A stretch of DNA of 64,000 nucleotides from an uncultured Clostridia bacterium (GTDB lineage Bacteria > Bacillota > Clostridia > Oscillospirales > Ruminococcaceae). The stretch lies in NCBI GenBank assembly GCA_945910815.1, contig CAMDZD010000001.1, positions 1-64,000 on the forward strand. The letters are read 5' to 3'. The notes beneath the pieces are model-generated. The model worked only from the letters and a program-made list of their open reading frames with translations. It did no database searches and was not told where the DNA came from. The translations under genes were made by a program, and so were the position numbers. Positions 1 to 8,814 of the stretch are shown piece by piece. Every line of letters begins with the position of its first letter. The first letter of the stretch is position 1.

Positions 1-60
1 TTGGCTGCACTTTGCTCTTTTAAATAAAAATCTTTTTTGCGTTCACTATAATTTATAATA

Positions 61-2454
61 TTACATGCGGAGTTCCGCACCTATTTCGGCAAGAGACTTT
101 ATAACCTTTTTCATAGCACTTTCAGCCTGTTCATCTTTGAGAGTTCCGTCATGTGAACGCATTGATATTGAATAGGATATGCTCTTTTTACCGTCTGCAA
201 TCTGCTTGCCCTTGTAAACATCGAAAAGTGTAACCTTTTCAAGAATTTTTCCGACAGATTTCTTGATAATAGCTTCAAGCTTTGCGGAAGGTATTTCGTC
301 ATCGCAGATTATGCTCAAATCTCTTGTAATTGCGGGGAATTTCGGCAAAGGCTGATAAGTTACCTTTGAATCAGCAGACTGCATAAGCTCCGGAATGTTG
401 AACTTTGCAACATATACTTTTGTATTGAATCCGTAAGTTTCCTGAATATTCGGGTGAAGTTCGCCTATATATCCGAGTGCAGTTCCGTCCTTGAGTATAA
501 CAGCACTTCTTCCGGGGTGAAGTGCAACAGTTTCATCAAAAGCATCTGATTCGCCTGCTCTTATATATTCAACGTCATGTATATTGAGTGATTCAAGAAG
601 CTTTTCGGCAGTACCCTTTATATCATAGAAATCAACATTTCCGCCGTACATTCCAAGAGTAAGCCTCTGGGGTTCGTCAGGAAGTTCCTTTCCGTCAACG
701 GGAATATATTCCTTGCTTATCTCGTAAAGCTTTGCGACAGGATTCCTGTAATTATAGTTAGTAGCAAGAACTTCAAGCATTGAGGGGAGTGTTGTGGTTC
801 TCATAACGCTTGTATCTTCTCCGAGAGGATTTGAAATTTTTACAACATTTCTGAGCTTACTGTCTGCCGGAAGTCCTATTTTATCGAGAGTTTTCGGTGA
901 AACAAATGAAAATGTTGCTATTCCGTAATATCCGAGTCCTACTGTAATATTTTCAAGTTTCTTTGTGAATTTCTGTTCCGGAGTAAGTTCAGCTGTTGCA
1001 ACTCCTTTAAATTCCGTTGAGGGAATATTGTTGTAGCCGTAAATTCTTGCGACTTCCTCCGCAATATCCGCCTTGCACTCTATATCGATTCTGAATGACG
1101 GTGCAATAACTTTTCCGTTTTCAACTTTAAAATCAAGTCTTTCGAGATACTCAATCATATCGGATTCGGCAATATCAGTTCCGAGGAAATTATTTATCCA
1201 TTCCGGATTAAATTCAACACTTGCGGGAGTTCTGTCAGTGTAATCCTTATCAATAACAGTTCTTACAACTTCGCCTGCACCGAGTTCCTCAACAAGCTGG
1301 AATGCTCTTTCAAGACATGTCATGCTTATCAGAGGGTCTACACCTTTTTCATATCTTGATGAAGCATCTGTCTTGAGTTTAAGCTTTTTAGATGTACGTC
1401 TTACCTGTATCGGTTCAAAATATGCCGATTCAAATACAACTGTATTTGTATCTTCCATGATACCGCTGTATTCTCCGCCCATAATTCCGGCAACGGCTAC
1501 GGGCTTATTCTTATCTGCTATAACAAGCATATCGTCTGAAAGTTCACGTTCCACGCCGTCAAGAGTAGTAATTTTTTCGCCGTTTACTGCATTTCGCACA
1601 TTTATTTCAGCACCGTCAACATATCTCAAATCAAAAGCATGCATAGGCTGACCGTATTCAAGCATAACATAATTTGTTATATCTACGAAATTATTAATCG
1701 GTCTTACTCCGCTTGCACGGAGTCTTTCACGCATCCAGCGAGGAGAGGGTTCAATTTTTACATTCTTAACGATACCTGCACAATATCTTTTACACTTTTC
1801 TGTATTATGGATATTGACTTTAAGCATTGAATCAATATCGCCATCAACTCCCTTGAATGACGGTACAGGAACATTAAGAGGTGTATTGAATGTTGCGGAA
1901 GTTTCTCTTGCAAGTCCGATAACGCTTAAACAGTCGGGGCGGTTTGATGTTATTTCAAATTCTACGGAAGTATCATTCAGACCGATTGCAGACTGAATAT
2001 CCTGACCGATTTCACATTCCTCCTGCATTATGAATATACCGTCCTCAATTGCATAAGGAAAATCATGCTTGTTGAGTCCGAGTTCTCCGAGTGAACAGAG
2101 CATGCCGTTGCTTTCTACTCCTCTTAACTTGCCTTTCTTGATTTTTACTCCGTTCGGAAGTGTTGAACCGTCAAGAGCTACGGGAACAATATCGCCTGCA
2201 TTTACGTTTGATGCTCCTGTTACAATCTGTATGGGGGAATCCTTTCCGACTTCAACCTGACATACTACAAGGTGGTCGGAATTTTCGTGAGGAACTACTG
2301 AAAGAATTTTTCCCACTACAACATTTTTTATATTTTCACCCTCAACTTCAAAGGATTCAACCTTTGAACCGCTCATTGTAAGAGCGTGGCAGTAATCTTT
2401 TATTGGCATATCGGCTTTTACGTAATCCGAAAGCCATTTCATTGACAAATTCAT
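61..2454 (-). CDS. pheT: Phenylalanyl-tRNA synthetase beta subunit
   Basis: This is the beta chain of the heterotetrameric PheRS that charges tRNA-Phe in the cytoplasm. At 797 aa it has the usual bacterial length. The N-terminus (MNLSMKWLSDYV) is typical, an EMAP/OB-type tRNA-binding domain follows at about residues 40-150, the B3/B4 editing region and B5 domain are in the middle, and a C-terminal ferredoxin-fold anticodon-binding domain covers about the last 95 residues (LPKFPAITRDLSI region). An AGGAGGT ribosome site lies upstream of the ATG at 2454. It is 26 bp downstream of pheS and presumably co-transcribed with it under the T-box. Identification is secure. Confidence 0.97.
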   Translation of the reverse strand: MNLSMKWLSDYVKADMPIKDYCHALTMSGSKVESFEVEGENIKNVVVGKILSVVPHENSDHLVVCQVEVGKDSPIQIVTGASNVNAGDIVPVALDGSTLPNGVKIKKGKLRGVESNGMLCSLGELGLNKHDFPYAIEDGIFIMQEECEIGQDIQSAIGLNDTSVEFEITSNRPDCLSVIGLARETSATFNTPLNVPVPSFKGVDGDIDSMLKVNIHNTEKCKRYCAGIVKNVKIEPSPRWMRERLRASGVRPINNFVDITNYVMLEYGQPMHAFDLRYVDGAEINVRNAVNGEKITTLDGVERELSDDMLVIADKNKPVAVAGIMGGEYSGIMEDTNTVVFESAYFEPIQVRRTSKKLKLKTDASSRYEKGVDPLISMTCLERAFQLVEELGAGEVVRTVIDKDYTDRTPASVEFNPEWINNFLGTDIAESDMIEYLERLDFKVENGKVIAPSFRIDIECKADIAEEVARIYGYNNIPSTEFKGVATAELTPEQKFTKKLENITVGLGYYGIATFSFVSPKTLDKIGLPADSKLRNVVKISNPLGEDTSVMRTTTLPSMLEVLATNYNYRNPVAKLYEISKEYIPVDGKELPDEPQRLTLGMYGGNVDFYDIKGTAEKLLESLNIHDVEYIRAGESDAFDETVALHPGRSAVILKDGTALGYIGELHPNIQETYGFNTKVYVAKFNIPELMQSADSKVTYQPLPKFPAITRDLSIICDDEIPSAKLEAIIKKSVGKILEKVTLFDVYKGKQIADGKKSISYSISMRSHDGTLKDEQAESAMKKVIKSLAEIGAELRM

Positions 2455-2480
2455 AATAAATTTTTACCTCCTGTATTTAA

Positions 2481-3500
2481 TCAGAACTGTTCAAGGAATC
2501 TCAAATCGTTCTCATAGAGAAGTCTGAGGTCGTTGATGTCATAACGTCCCATAACCATTCTTTCAAGACCAAGACCGAAAGCGAAACCTGAATAAATATT
2601 GCTGTCTATGCCACAGCCTTCGAGAACCTTCGGGTGAACCATACCTGCTCCGAGAAGTTCAATATATCCCTCGTCCTTGCACATTGAACAGCCTTTTCCT
2701 CCGCAGTTGAAACAGCTTATATCTACTTCACAGCTTGGCTCTGTAAACGGAAAGTGATGCGGTCTGAAACGGAGCTTGCAGTTATTGCCGTAAATTTTCT
2801 TCATAAGCATTTCAAGAGTACCTTTAAGGTCGGACATAGTGATTCCCTTGTCAACTACAAGACCTTCAATCTGGTGGAAAAGCGGGGAATGAGTAGCATC
2901 GACTGCATCAGAACGGTAAACTCTGCCGGGAGAAATTATTCTTATAGGCGGTTTCTGGGTTTCCATAACGTGAACCTGTACAGATGATGTCTGAGTTCTG
3001 AGAAGTATATTATCTGTTATATAGAATGTATCCTGAGTATCTCTTGCAGGGTGGTCGGGAGGAAGGTTGAGAGCCTCAAATACATGATAATCGTCATCAA
3101 CTTCAGGACCGTCAGCAATATTGAATCCCATACCCATGAAAATATCCTTGATTTCGTTTTCAACTACTGTCATAGGGTGGAGCTTGCCGAGAGACTGTTT
3201 TTTTCCGGGCAGAGTAATATCGATAGATTCTGCTTTGATTTTTTCAGCCTGTGCATCAGCCTTAAGTACAGCAATTTTTTCAGTAATAGCCTGTTCAATA
3301 TCTGCACGTACTTTGTTTGCAAGCTGACCTATAACGGGTCTTTCTTCAGCGGAAAGCTTTCCCATCTGCTTTAAGATTGCAGTAAGTTCGCCTTTCTTTC
3401 CGAGATACTTTACTCTCAAATCATCAAGAGCCTTGATTTCCTTGCAGGAATTAAGTTCCTCTTTGGCAAGGACTTCAATTTTTTCGAGCTGTTCTTTCAT
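2481..3500 (-). CDS. pheS: Phenylalanyl-tRNA synthetase alpha subunit
   Basis: This is the catalytic alpha chain of PheRS, a class II synthetase. The 339 aa match the family length. An N-terminal coiled-coil arm covers about residues 1-90. The class II motifs follow: the HPARD segment, the TQTSSVQVHVME stretch and the PGRVYRSD segment of motif 2. The C-terminal motif 3 contains GLGLERMVM. A GAGGTGATAAA ribosome site precedes the ATG at 3500. It is the first gene after the T-box leader and is followed closely by pheT. Confidence 0.97.
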   Translation of the reverse strand: MKEQLEKIEVLAKEELNSCKEIKALDDLRVKYLGKKGELTAILKQMGKLSAEERPVIGQLANKVRADIEQAITEKIAVLKADAQAEKIKAESIDITLPGKKQSLGKLHPMTVVENEIKDIFMGMGFNIADGPEVDDDYHVFEALNLPPDHPARDTQDTFYITDNILLRTQTSSVQVHVMETQKPPIRIISPGRVYRSDAVDATHSPLFHQIEGLVVDKGITMSDLKGTLEMLMKKIYGNNCKLRFRPHHFPFTEPSCEVDISCFNCGGKGCSMCKDEGYIELLGAGMVHPKVLEGCGIDSNIYSGFAFGLGLERMVMGRYDINDLRLLYENDLRFLEQF

Positions 3501-3537
3501 TTTATCACCTCATAATAGATTTAATTTAGTATACGAC

Positions 3538-3787
3538 AAAAAAAGTCCTGTCCAACAGGACAGAACTTTATTAAAAAATTCTGCTTTTAAACCACCCATC
3601 AGTCAGGAGAGCCGATACTCTCTTGTCTTTAACGCAGACCTACGTCACTGCCTAATCTGAAAAACATTTCAGCAGTGCCACTCGTGAGTGAACTTCAGTA
3701 TATTTTGAAGTGAACCGCTTTCAGCCGGTGACGGATTCTCTCTTTGAAATCGCTGTATACCTACTCTCTCAGTCATTGTGTTGTCTG
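3538..3787 (-). promoter_or_regulatory. T-box leader, tRNA-Phe specific, with terminator
   Basis: Read on the minus strand, the 250-nt leader has the T-box order. Stem I contains the GGTATACAGCGA and GAGAGAATC elements. A candidate specifier TTC (Phe) is at 3692-3690, directly before the conserved ACTCACGAGT stretch. The T-box bulge region GGGTGG is at about 3598-3581. A GTCCTG/CAGGAC terminator hairpin (3561-3545) is followed by a run of seven T. Uncharged tRNA-Phe is expected to favour the antiterminator and turn on pheST. The motif and specifier are seen in sequence; the mechanism is established for the class. Confidence 0.9.
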
Positions 3788-3793
3788 AAGAAT

Positions 3794-3822
3794 ATTATAC
3801 ACTCAAAATAAAAAAAAATCAA
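3794..3822 (-). promoter_or_regulatory. SigA-type promoter of pheST
   Basis: On the minus strand, TTGATT (3822-3817) and a perfect TATAAT (3799-3794) are separated by 17 bp. This places the transcript start about 10 nt before the T-box stem I. Confidence 0.75.
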
Positions 3823-3893
3823 GAGGTTTTCTTGAATTTTTCAAAAAAATATGTTATGATATAATAGATATTCTTGAAAGGAGATTTTTTATT

Positions 3894-4415
3894 ATGGACA
3901 GCTTTGCTGAACAGCTTGTTAAACGTGAGGACACATCATCCGACAAAATGAAAAAGTATCTTATTTACGGAGGCGGAATTTTTATAACAATAGCTATGGT
4001 TATACTTGCAGTGCTGAAAATGGGTTCAACTATATCAATAATAATGCTACTTCTTGCCGGAGGTACAGGCTATCTGACATATTTTCTCGGAACTTCAACA
4101 TATGTTGAATATGAATATACTTTTACTAACGGTGAACTTGATATTGATAAGATTATTGCTAAACGCAAAAGGGTTGAACTTCTTTCAGCAGATGTAAGAA
4201 AGTTTACAGCATTCGGAAAATATTCGGAGGATATAGATGATTCCGATGATTTGACTACTGTTATAAGTTCGGATAATATTGCATCTCATGAATACTATGC
4301 TGATTTTGAGTGCGATAAATACGGAAAAACAAGACTTATATTTGCTCCCGATGAAAAAATACTTGAGTATATAATGGATTTTCTTCCTTACAGTGTCAAG
4401 AGAAATATGCAATAA
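3894..4415 (+). CDS. Small membrane protein, DUF6106-like
   Basis: This is a 173-aa protein of unknown function. After a charged N-terminus (SFAEQLVKRE) there are two hydrophobic segments at about residues 23-42 and 46-65, then a soluble C-terminal domain that looks like a beta-rich cytoplasmic module (EYEYTFTNGELDIDKIIAKRKR). The N-terminus and arrangement resemble DUF6106 proteins of Clostridia, from memory rather than from a search. A GAAAGGAG site precedes the ATG. An extended -10 element, TGATATAAT, is at 3857-3865. The gene converges on the rib operon and shares a terminator with it. Confidence 0.7.
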   Translation: MDSFAEQLVKREDTSSDKMKKYLIYGGGIFITIAMVILAVLKMGSTISIIMLLLAGGTGYLTYFLGTSTYVEYEYTFTNGELDIDKIIAKRKRVELLSADVRKFTAFGKYSEDIDDSDDLTTVISSDNIASHEYYADFECDKYGKTRLIFAPDEKILEYIMDFLPYSVKRNMQ

Positions 4416-4417
4416 GA

Positions 4418-4447
4418 TTGAGGGCGGTCATTAGTGACCGCCCTCAA
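4418..4447. terminator. Bidirectional terminator with a stop codon in its loop
   Basis: This is a 13-bp perfect stem (TTGAGGGCGGTCA / TGACCGCCCTCAA) with loop TTAG, between converging genes. The TAA stop of the minus-strand HAD gene (4433-4431) lies in the loop, so its last codons (Leu-Glu-Gly-Gly-His) form one arm. It belongs to a set of GGGCG hairpins repeated through the window. Confidence 0.85.
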
Positions 4448-5096
4448 GTTTTTCAAGAGCTTCCGGAAGTTCTGATATATCATTGATAATAATATCGGCA
4501 TTTTTCAGTTCATCGGGATTTCCGTAACCGTATGCACAGCCGACTGATTTCAGATTATTTTTCACCGCTGTTTCAATATCATGAAATCTGTCACCTATTA
4601 CTATAAAATCACCCTCGTGACTGTTTTTTATAAACTTACGGAAAATTTCATATTTAGGTATAAAATTATAAGTTTCCGCACAGTAGAAATAATCAAAAAA
4701 TCTGTCAAGACCGAATTTCTTTGTGTGTCTCTGCTGATACACTTCACGGCAGTTACTTAAAAATATAAGAGTATATCCTTTTTCTTTAAGTCCGGAAAGA
4801 ACTGTTTCCGCACCGTCAAAAAGACTTGCATCACCGTTATCAAGATGACGTGCCATTTCCTGACCTATTATCTTTCTTCCCTTTTCACGCCATTCCTGTC
4901 CGAGATTCGGCTGGAACATTCTCCACATATCGTCTCCGCTGAATCCGAGCCAGTATGAAATCTGTTTGTCGGTATATGTATTTTTTTCAATTTTACCCTG
5001 ATTTTCAAGGTATTCGCAGGCTTTAATAAATGACGGCTTATATATCTTCATACAATTGTGAATAGTTCCGTCATAATCAAAAATCAGATTTTTCAT
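4431..5096 (-). CDS. HAD-family phosphatase, last gene of the riboflavin operon
   Basis: This is a 221-aa HAD-superfamily hydrolase. Motif I is DYDGT near the N-terminus, motif II is FLSN, and motif IV is GDRFHDIETA, giving the Asp nucleophile and Mg site expected for a phosphatase with a helical cap (subclass I). I chose the ATG at 5096, which overlaps the ribH stop as TGATG with GAGG upstream, over an in-frame TTG one codon earlier. Translational coupling to ribH suggests it is the phosphatase that dephosphorylates the RibD product before lumazine synthesis. That role is inferred from context; a generic phosphoglycolate-type phosphatase is the alternative. Confidence 0.85.
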   Translation of the reverse strand: MKNLIFDYDGTIHNCMKIYKPSFIKACEYLENQGKIEKNTYTDKQISYWLGFSGDDMWRMFQPNLGQEWREKGRKIIGQEMARHLDNGDASLFDGAETVLSGLKEKGYTLIFLSNCREVYQQRHTKKFGLDRFFDYFYCAETYNFIPKYEIFRKFIKNSHEGDFIVIGDRFHDIETAVKNNLKSVGCAYGYGNPDELKNADIIINDISELPEALEKLEGGH

Positions 5097-5563
5097 CAAG
5101 CCTCAATCTCTCTGATAAGATTTACCATTTCAATTGCACCCAATGCACAGTCATATCCCTTGTTTCCTGCCTTAGTTCCTGCACGTTCAATAGCCTGTTC
5201 AATAGTATCTGTTGTAAGAACTCCGAACATTACCGGAATATCACTGTTAAGAGATACATTTGCGATTCCCTTTGATACTTCACTGCATACATAATCATAG
5301 TGTGACGTACTGCCCCTGATTACTGCTCCGAGACAGATTACAGCGTCATATTTACCGCTTTTAGCCATTTTTGATGCTATAAGCGGAATTTCAAATGCTC
5401 CGGGAACCCATGCAACGTCTATTGAATTTTCGTCAACGTTGTGACGTTTCAGACCGTCAATTGCTCCTCCGAGAAGTTTTGATGTTATGAACTCATTGAA
5501 ACGAGCTACAACAATTCCTATTCTTATTTCCTTTGATACAAGATTGCCTTCATAAACTTTCAT
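5096..5563 (-). CDS. ribH: 6,7-dimethyl-8-ribityllumazine synthase
   Basis: RibH condenses 5-amino-6-ribitylaminouracil with 3,4-dihydroxy-2-butanone 4-phosphate to give lumazine, and normally forms a 60-mer shell. The 155 aa match the family. Visible motifs are VARFNEFIT near the start, [10 protein letters not shown] in the substrate site, [16 protein letters not shown], and [24 protein letters not shown] toward the end. It lies 21 bp after ribBA and its stop overlaps the start of the downstream HAD gene. Confidence 0.97.
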   Translation of the reverse strand: MKVYEGNLVSKEIRIGIVVARFNEFITSKLLGGAIDGLKRHNVDENSIDVAWVPGAFEIPLIASKMAKSGKYDAVICLGAVIRGSTSHYDYVCSEVSKGIANVSLNSDIPVMFGVLTTDTIEQAIERAGTKAGNKGYDCALGAIEMVNLIREIEA

Positions 5564-5584
5564 GATTTTTTAATCTCCTTATTT

Positions 5585-6784
5585 TTAATAATTCAGAATA
5601 TGTCCCATTTTTTCCTGTTTGGTTTTCAGATAGAATAAATCATAGGCAGTAGCGTCCATCTGTATCGGGACACGTTCCTTTATTTCTATTCCGTAACCGC
5701 TTAACTGATATACTTTATCAGGATTATTTGTCAGAAGTCTGAGAGTTTTAGCTCCTAAATCACGGAGTATCTGAGCTCCTATATAATATTCACGCATATC
5801 GGGTGGAAATCCGAGTGCTACATTTGCCTCAAGAGTATCCATTCCCTTATCCTGCAACTCATACGCACGGAGCTTGTTTATAAGTCCGATTCCTCTGCCC
5901 TCCTGACGCATATAGAGAAGTATTCCCCTGCCCTCTTTTTCAATCTGCGTCATAGCCGATGCAAACTGCTGACCGCAGTCACATCTTGCAGAGCCGAAAG
6001 CGTCACCGGTAAGGCATTCGGAATGTACACGGCATAATAAATTCTGTCCGTCACCGATTTCACCCTTTACAAGTGCAACATGATGTTCTCCGTTCAGCTT
6101 GTTAACATATCCGTAAGCTTTAAATTCACCGTATTTTGTAGGCATTTTTGTTACTGCAACACGCTCTACAAGAATATCATGGATTTTTCTGTATTCCTGT
6201 ATTGATTTTATTGTGATGAACTTCATACCCCATTCCTTAGCTTTCTGCTTAAGTTCCTCGGCTCTCATCATAGTACCGTCATCACGCATAATCTCACAGC
6301 ACAGACCACATTCCTTAAGACCTGCAAGACGCATTAAATCAACAGTAGCCTCTGTATGACCGTTTCGTTCGAGTACTCCGTTTTTCCTTGACATAAGCGG
6401 AAACATATGCCCCGGACGGCGGAAATCCTCCGGCTTTGAATTTTCATCAACTATCTTACGGGCTGTAAGACCTCTTTCCTCTGCCGAAATTCCTGTTGTA
6501 GTGTCGACATGGTCAACCGATACCGTAAAAGCTGTACAGTGATTATCTGTATTTTCATATACCATCTGCGGAAACTGTAATTTTTTGCAGTATTTTTCAC
6601 TCATAGGCATACAGATTAATCCCTTTGCATACATAGCCATAAAATTGACATTCTGAGTAGTTGCAAATTCAGACGCACAAATCATATCGCCTTCATTTTC
6701 ACGGTTTTCGTCATCAGTTACGAGAATTATTTTTCCATGTCTCAAATCCTCAAGAGCTTCCTCAACCGTATTGTATTCAAACAT
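5585..6784 (-). CDS. ribBA: Bifunctional DHBP synthase / GTP cyclohydrolase II
   Basis: This fused enzyme supplies both riboflavin precursors. The RibB half (about residues 1-200) has the acidic loop [10 protein letters not shown] at 24-33 and the HTEATVDL segment. The RibA half (about 205-399) has the zinc-binding cysteines in [14 protein letters not shown], then the [12 protein letters not shown] and LTNNPDKV motifs. At 399 aa it has the full fusion length. A GGAGGAAT site precedes the ATG at 6784. It sits 19 bp after ribE in the FMN-riboswitch operon. Confidence 0.97.
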   Translation of the reverse strand: MFEYNTVEEALEDLRHGKIILVTDDENRENEGDMICASEFATTQNVNFMAMYAKGLICMPMSEKYCKKLQFPQMVYENTDNHCTAFTVSVDHVDTTTGISAEERGLTARKIVDENSKPEDFRRPGHMFPLMSRKNGVLERNGHTEATVDLMRLAGLKECGLCCEIMRDDGTMMRAEELKQKAKEWGMKFITIKSIQEYRKIHDILVERVAVTKMPTKYGEFKAYGYVNKLNGEHHVALVKGEIGDGQNLLCRVHSECLTGDAFGSARCDCGQQFASAMTQIEKEGRGILLYMRQEGRGIGLINKLRAYELQDKGMDTLEANVALGFPPDMREYYIGAQILRDLGAKTLRLLTNNPDKVYQLSGYGIEIKERVPIQMDATAYDLFYLKTKQEKMGHILNY

Positions 6785-6803
6785 TTTTTATTCCTCCTTT
6801 ATA

Positions 6804-7442
6804 TCAGAATCCATATTTTGCAAGAAAATCCCTTGTAATATCGGATTTTTCTGTTTTATCGAAATTCAGAAATCTTTCAACGTACTTGCCGATAATATCA
6901 TTCTCCAGATTAACAGTGTCTCCGGTTTTTTTTTCGGATAATATAGTCTCCTCGGAAGTATGCGGAATTATCGAAACGCTGAAATTATCCTTTTCAATCC
7001 TTGCAACAGTAAGGCTTATTCCGTCAATAGCTATCGAACCTTTTTCGACTGTATACTTAATAATATTTTCATCTGCTGATATTTTATACCATACAGCATT
7101 GCCGTCTTTTTTAATATTTATGATTTTTCCTGTACCGTCAATATGACCTGATACTATGTGACCTCCGAAACGTCCGTTTGCAGACATTGCACGTTCAAGA
7201 TTTACATGACTTCCTGCTTTAAGACTTCCAAGAGATGAACGGCTGAAAGTTTCATTCATAACATCAGCAGTGAAAACTTTTCCCGAAAAGCCTGTGACTG
7301 TAAGGCATACACCGTTTACGGCAATACTGTCACCTATATGAATATCCGAAAATATTCTGTCTGCCTGTATTTCAAGATACGCTTTCTGACCTCTTGCAAT
7401 TTTTTTAACTGTTCCGATTTCCTCAACTATTCCTGTAAACAC
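6804..7442 (-). CDS. ribE: Riboflavin synthase alpha chain
   Basis: RibE dismutates two lumazine molecules to riboflavin. The protein is 212 aa and contains the two tandem lumazine-binding repeats of the family. It starts MFTGIVEEIGTV, with repeat hallmarks DSIAVNGVCLTV in the first half and GSIAIDGISLTV in the second. The start is a GTG at 7442 inside the end of ribD, giving a 16-nt overlap that implies translational coupling. The upstream AGGGTG gives a moderate ribosome site. Confidence 0.96.
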   Translation of the reverse strand: MFTGIVEEIGTVKKIARGQKAYLEIQADRIFSDIHIGDSIAVNGVCLTVTGFSGKVFTADVMNETFSRSSLGSLKAGSHVNLERAMSANGRFGGHIVSGHIDGTGKIINIKKDGNAVWYKISADENIIKYTVEKGSIAIDGISLTVARIEKDNFSVSIIPHTSEETILSEKKTGDTVNLENDIIGKYVERFLNFDKTEKSDITRDFLAKYGF

Positions 7443-8536
7443 TTTTTCACCCTGCTTTCAATAAGAAAATCATCTCCGATTTGCATTATATGAGAATCAT
7501 AGAGCATACAGGCATTTTCGGGGGAATCAAATCCCATTCCCGAAACCGGAGTTTTTGAATTTTTTCCGCCGAAAATTTTCGGAGCAATATATGCCTGCAC
7601 CTTGTCAACAATACCGCTTTTAAGTGCCGACCAGTTAAGTTCTCCTCCGCCCTCTGAAATAATGCTGTCAATTTTCATTTTACCAAGTTCGTCAATAAGC
7701 TGATTCAGATTGACATGATTTTCTTTCCTGTCTGTAACTATAATCTGACAGCCTTTTTTTATATATTCTGACTGCTTATGAATATCATCACAACAAGTTG
7801 CGATTACTGTCGGAATTTCATTTGCAGTATTTATAATATCGCAGTCAAGAGGAGTTCTTAAATTTGTATCGCATATAATTCTTGTCGGATTTGCTCCGTT
7901 TTCGATACGGCATGTAAGCATTGGATTATCATTGATAACTGTATTTACTCCGACCATTATTGCGGAATATCTGTGACGGTCTTTCTGAACGTTCATTCTT
8001 GCGGATTCTCCGGTAATCCATTTTGATTTGCCGTTAAAACATGCAATTTTTCCGTCCATAGTCATGGCATACTTCATAATTACAAGTGGCTTTCCTGATG
8101 TAATATAATGAAAGAATACTTCATTCAGCCTGTCGCACTCATCTTTCAGAATACCCTCATAAACTTCTATACCGTGATTTTTAAGAATTTCAACACCCTT
8201 TCCAGCTACAAGAGGATTCGGGTCTGATGAACCTATAAATACACGCTTTATCTTATTTTCAATGATAGCTTCCGTACATGGCGGAGTCTTTCCGTAGTGA
8301 CAGCAAGGTTCAAGAGTTACATATAAATCCGCACCTTCAGCGGAATTACCCGATAATTTACAATCGGCAAAGGCATTTCTTTCCGCATGAAGTTCTCCGT
8401 ATTTTTTATGATAACCCTTTCCGATAATTCTGCCGTCCTTAACTATAACAGCTCCGACCATTGGATTAGGCGATACAAAACCCATTCCCTTTTCGGCAAG
8501 CTCAAGAGCCTTTCGCATATATTCTGAATCAGTCAT
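7427..8536 (-). CDS. ribD: Bifunctional deaminase/reductase RibD
   Basis: RibD deaminates and then reduces the first pyrimidine intermediate of riboflavin synthesis. The N-terminal deaminase domain shows the zinc site HAERNAF and the CCHYGKTPPC stretch. The C-terminal reductase domain (from about residue 145) shows the KYAMTMDGKIA motif. The start is the ATG at 8536 with TCCTCC/GGAGGA upstream. The frame stays open further upstream, but that extension would translate the terminator and FMN riboswitch and is rejected. The product is 369 aa and the gene is first in the operon. Confidence 0.96.
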   Translation of the reverse strand: MTDSEYMRKALELAEKGMGFVSPNPMVGAVIVKDGRIIGKGYHKKYGELHAERNAFADCKLSGNSAEGADLYVTLEPCCHYGKTPPCTEAIIENKIKRVFIGSSDPNPLVAGKGVEILKNHGIEVYEGILKDECDRLNEVFFHYITSGKPLVIMKYAMTMDGKIACFNGKSKWITGESARMNVQKDRHRYSAIMVGVNTVINDNPMLTCRIENGANPTRIICDTNLRTPLDCDIINTANEIPTVIATCCDDIHKQSEYIKKGCQIIVTDRKENHVNLNQLIDELGKMKIDSIISEGGGELNWSALKSGIVDKVQAYIAPKIFGGKNSKTPVSGMGFDSPENACMLYDSHIMQIGDDFLIESRVKKCLQE

Positions 8537-8549
8537 AAAAAATCCTCCG

Positions 8550-8579
8550 AAAAACAAAAACACCCTGATTATATCAGGG
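8550..8579 (-). terminator. Riboswitch-controlled terminator of the rib operon
   Basis: On the minus strand CCCTGATATAATCAGGG (8579-8563) forms a hairpin followed by a T-rich run (GTTTTTGTTTTTC). It lies between the FMN aptamer and the ribD ribosome site, as expected for an expression platform that stops transcription when FMN is bound. Confidence 0.88.
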
Positions 8580-8593
8580 CATAGGAAAAGTAT

Positions 8594-8703
8594 TATCTTC
8601 TCTCGTCCGGACTTTAACCGTCGGTATCGGAATTGCACCGATTCATGCCGTAAGGCTTGCGGACTTTTACCGCCGGTAGGGATTTTCACCCTGCCCCGAA
8701 GAT
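8594..8703 (-). promoter_or_regulatory. FMN riboswitch (RFN element)
   Basis: The minus strand shows the conserved RFN blocks in order: ATCTTCGGGGCAGGGTG, then AATCCCTACCGGCGGT, then AGTCCGCAAGCC, and near the 3' end a GACGGTTAAAGTCCGGA stretch followed by GAGAAGAT. These fold into the six-helix FMN aptamer. It is placed upstream of ribD with a terminator, so flavin excess should shut off the operon. Identification is direct from sequence conservation. Confidence 0.97.
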
Positions 8704-8723
8704 TATAGTTTTTTTACAAGTAA

Positions 8724-8752
8724 ATTATATCACTGTATATTTCAATTGTCAA
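8724..8752 (-). promoter_or_regulatory. Consensus SigA-type promoter of the rib operon
   Basis: On the minus strand, TTGACA (8752-8747) and TATAAT (8729-8724) are separated by exactly 17 bp. Transcription would start just before the FMN aptamer. The -35 box is part of the first copy of an imperfect direct repeat. Confidence 0.85.
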
Positions 8753-8771
8753 TAGTAATTTTTATATATCG
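8749..8771 (+). repeat. Imperfect 23-bp direct repeat, copy 1
   Basis: This copy matches 9267-9289 at 21 of 23 positions; both differences are T/C. The core AATTTTTATATATCG (15 bp) is identical. The two copies flank the Imm1-like gene. This copy overlaps the -35 of the rib promoter. Confidence 0.6.
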
Positions 8772-8814
8772 CAAACGTTTATTTATACATTGCCCTTGAT
8801 ATTTCTGCTGAATT

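Noticed and set aside
8537..8689. Upstream extension of the ribD frame
   Set aside because: It would translate the terminator and the FMN riboswitch; the ATG at 8536 has a good ribosome site and matches the family start.
8594..8703. RFN element as a possible CRISPR repeat or other RNA
   Set aside because: All conserved FMN riboswitch blocks are present in order, so no other class is needed.
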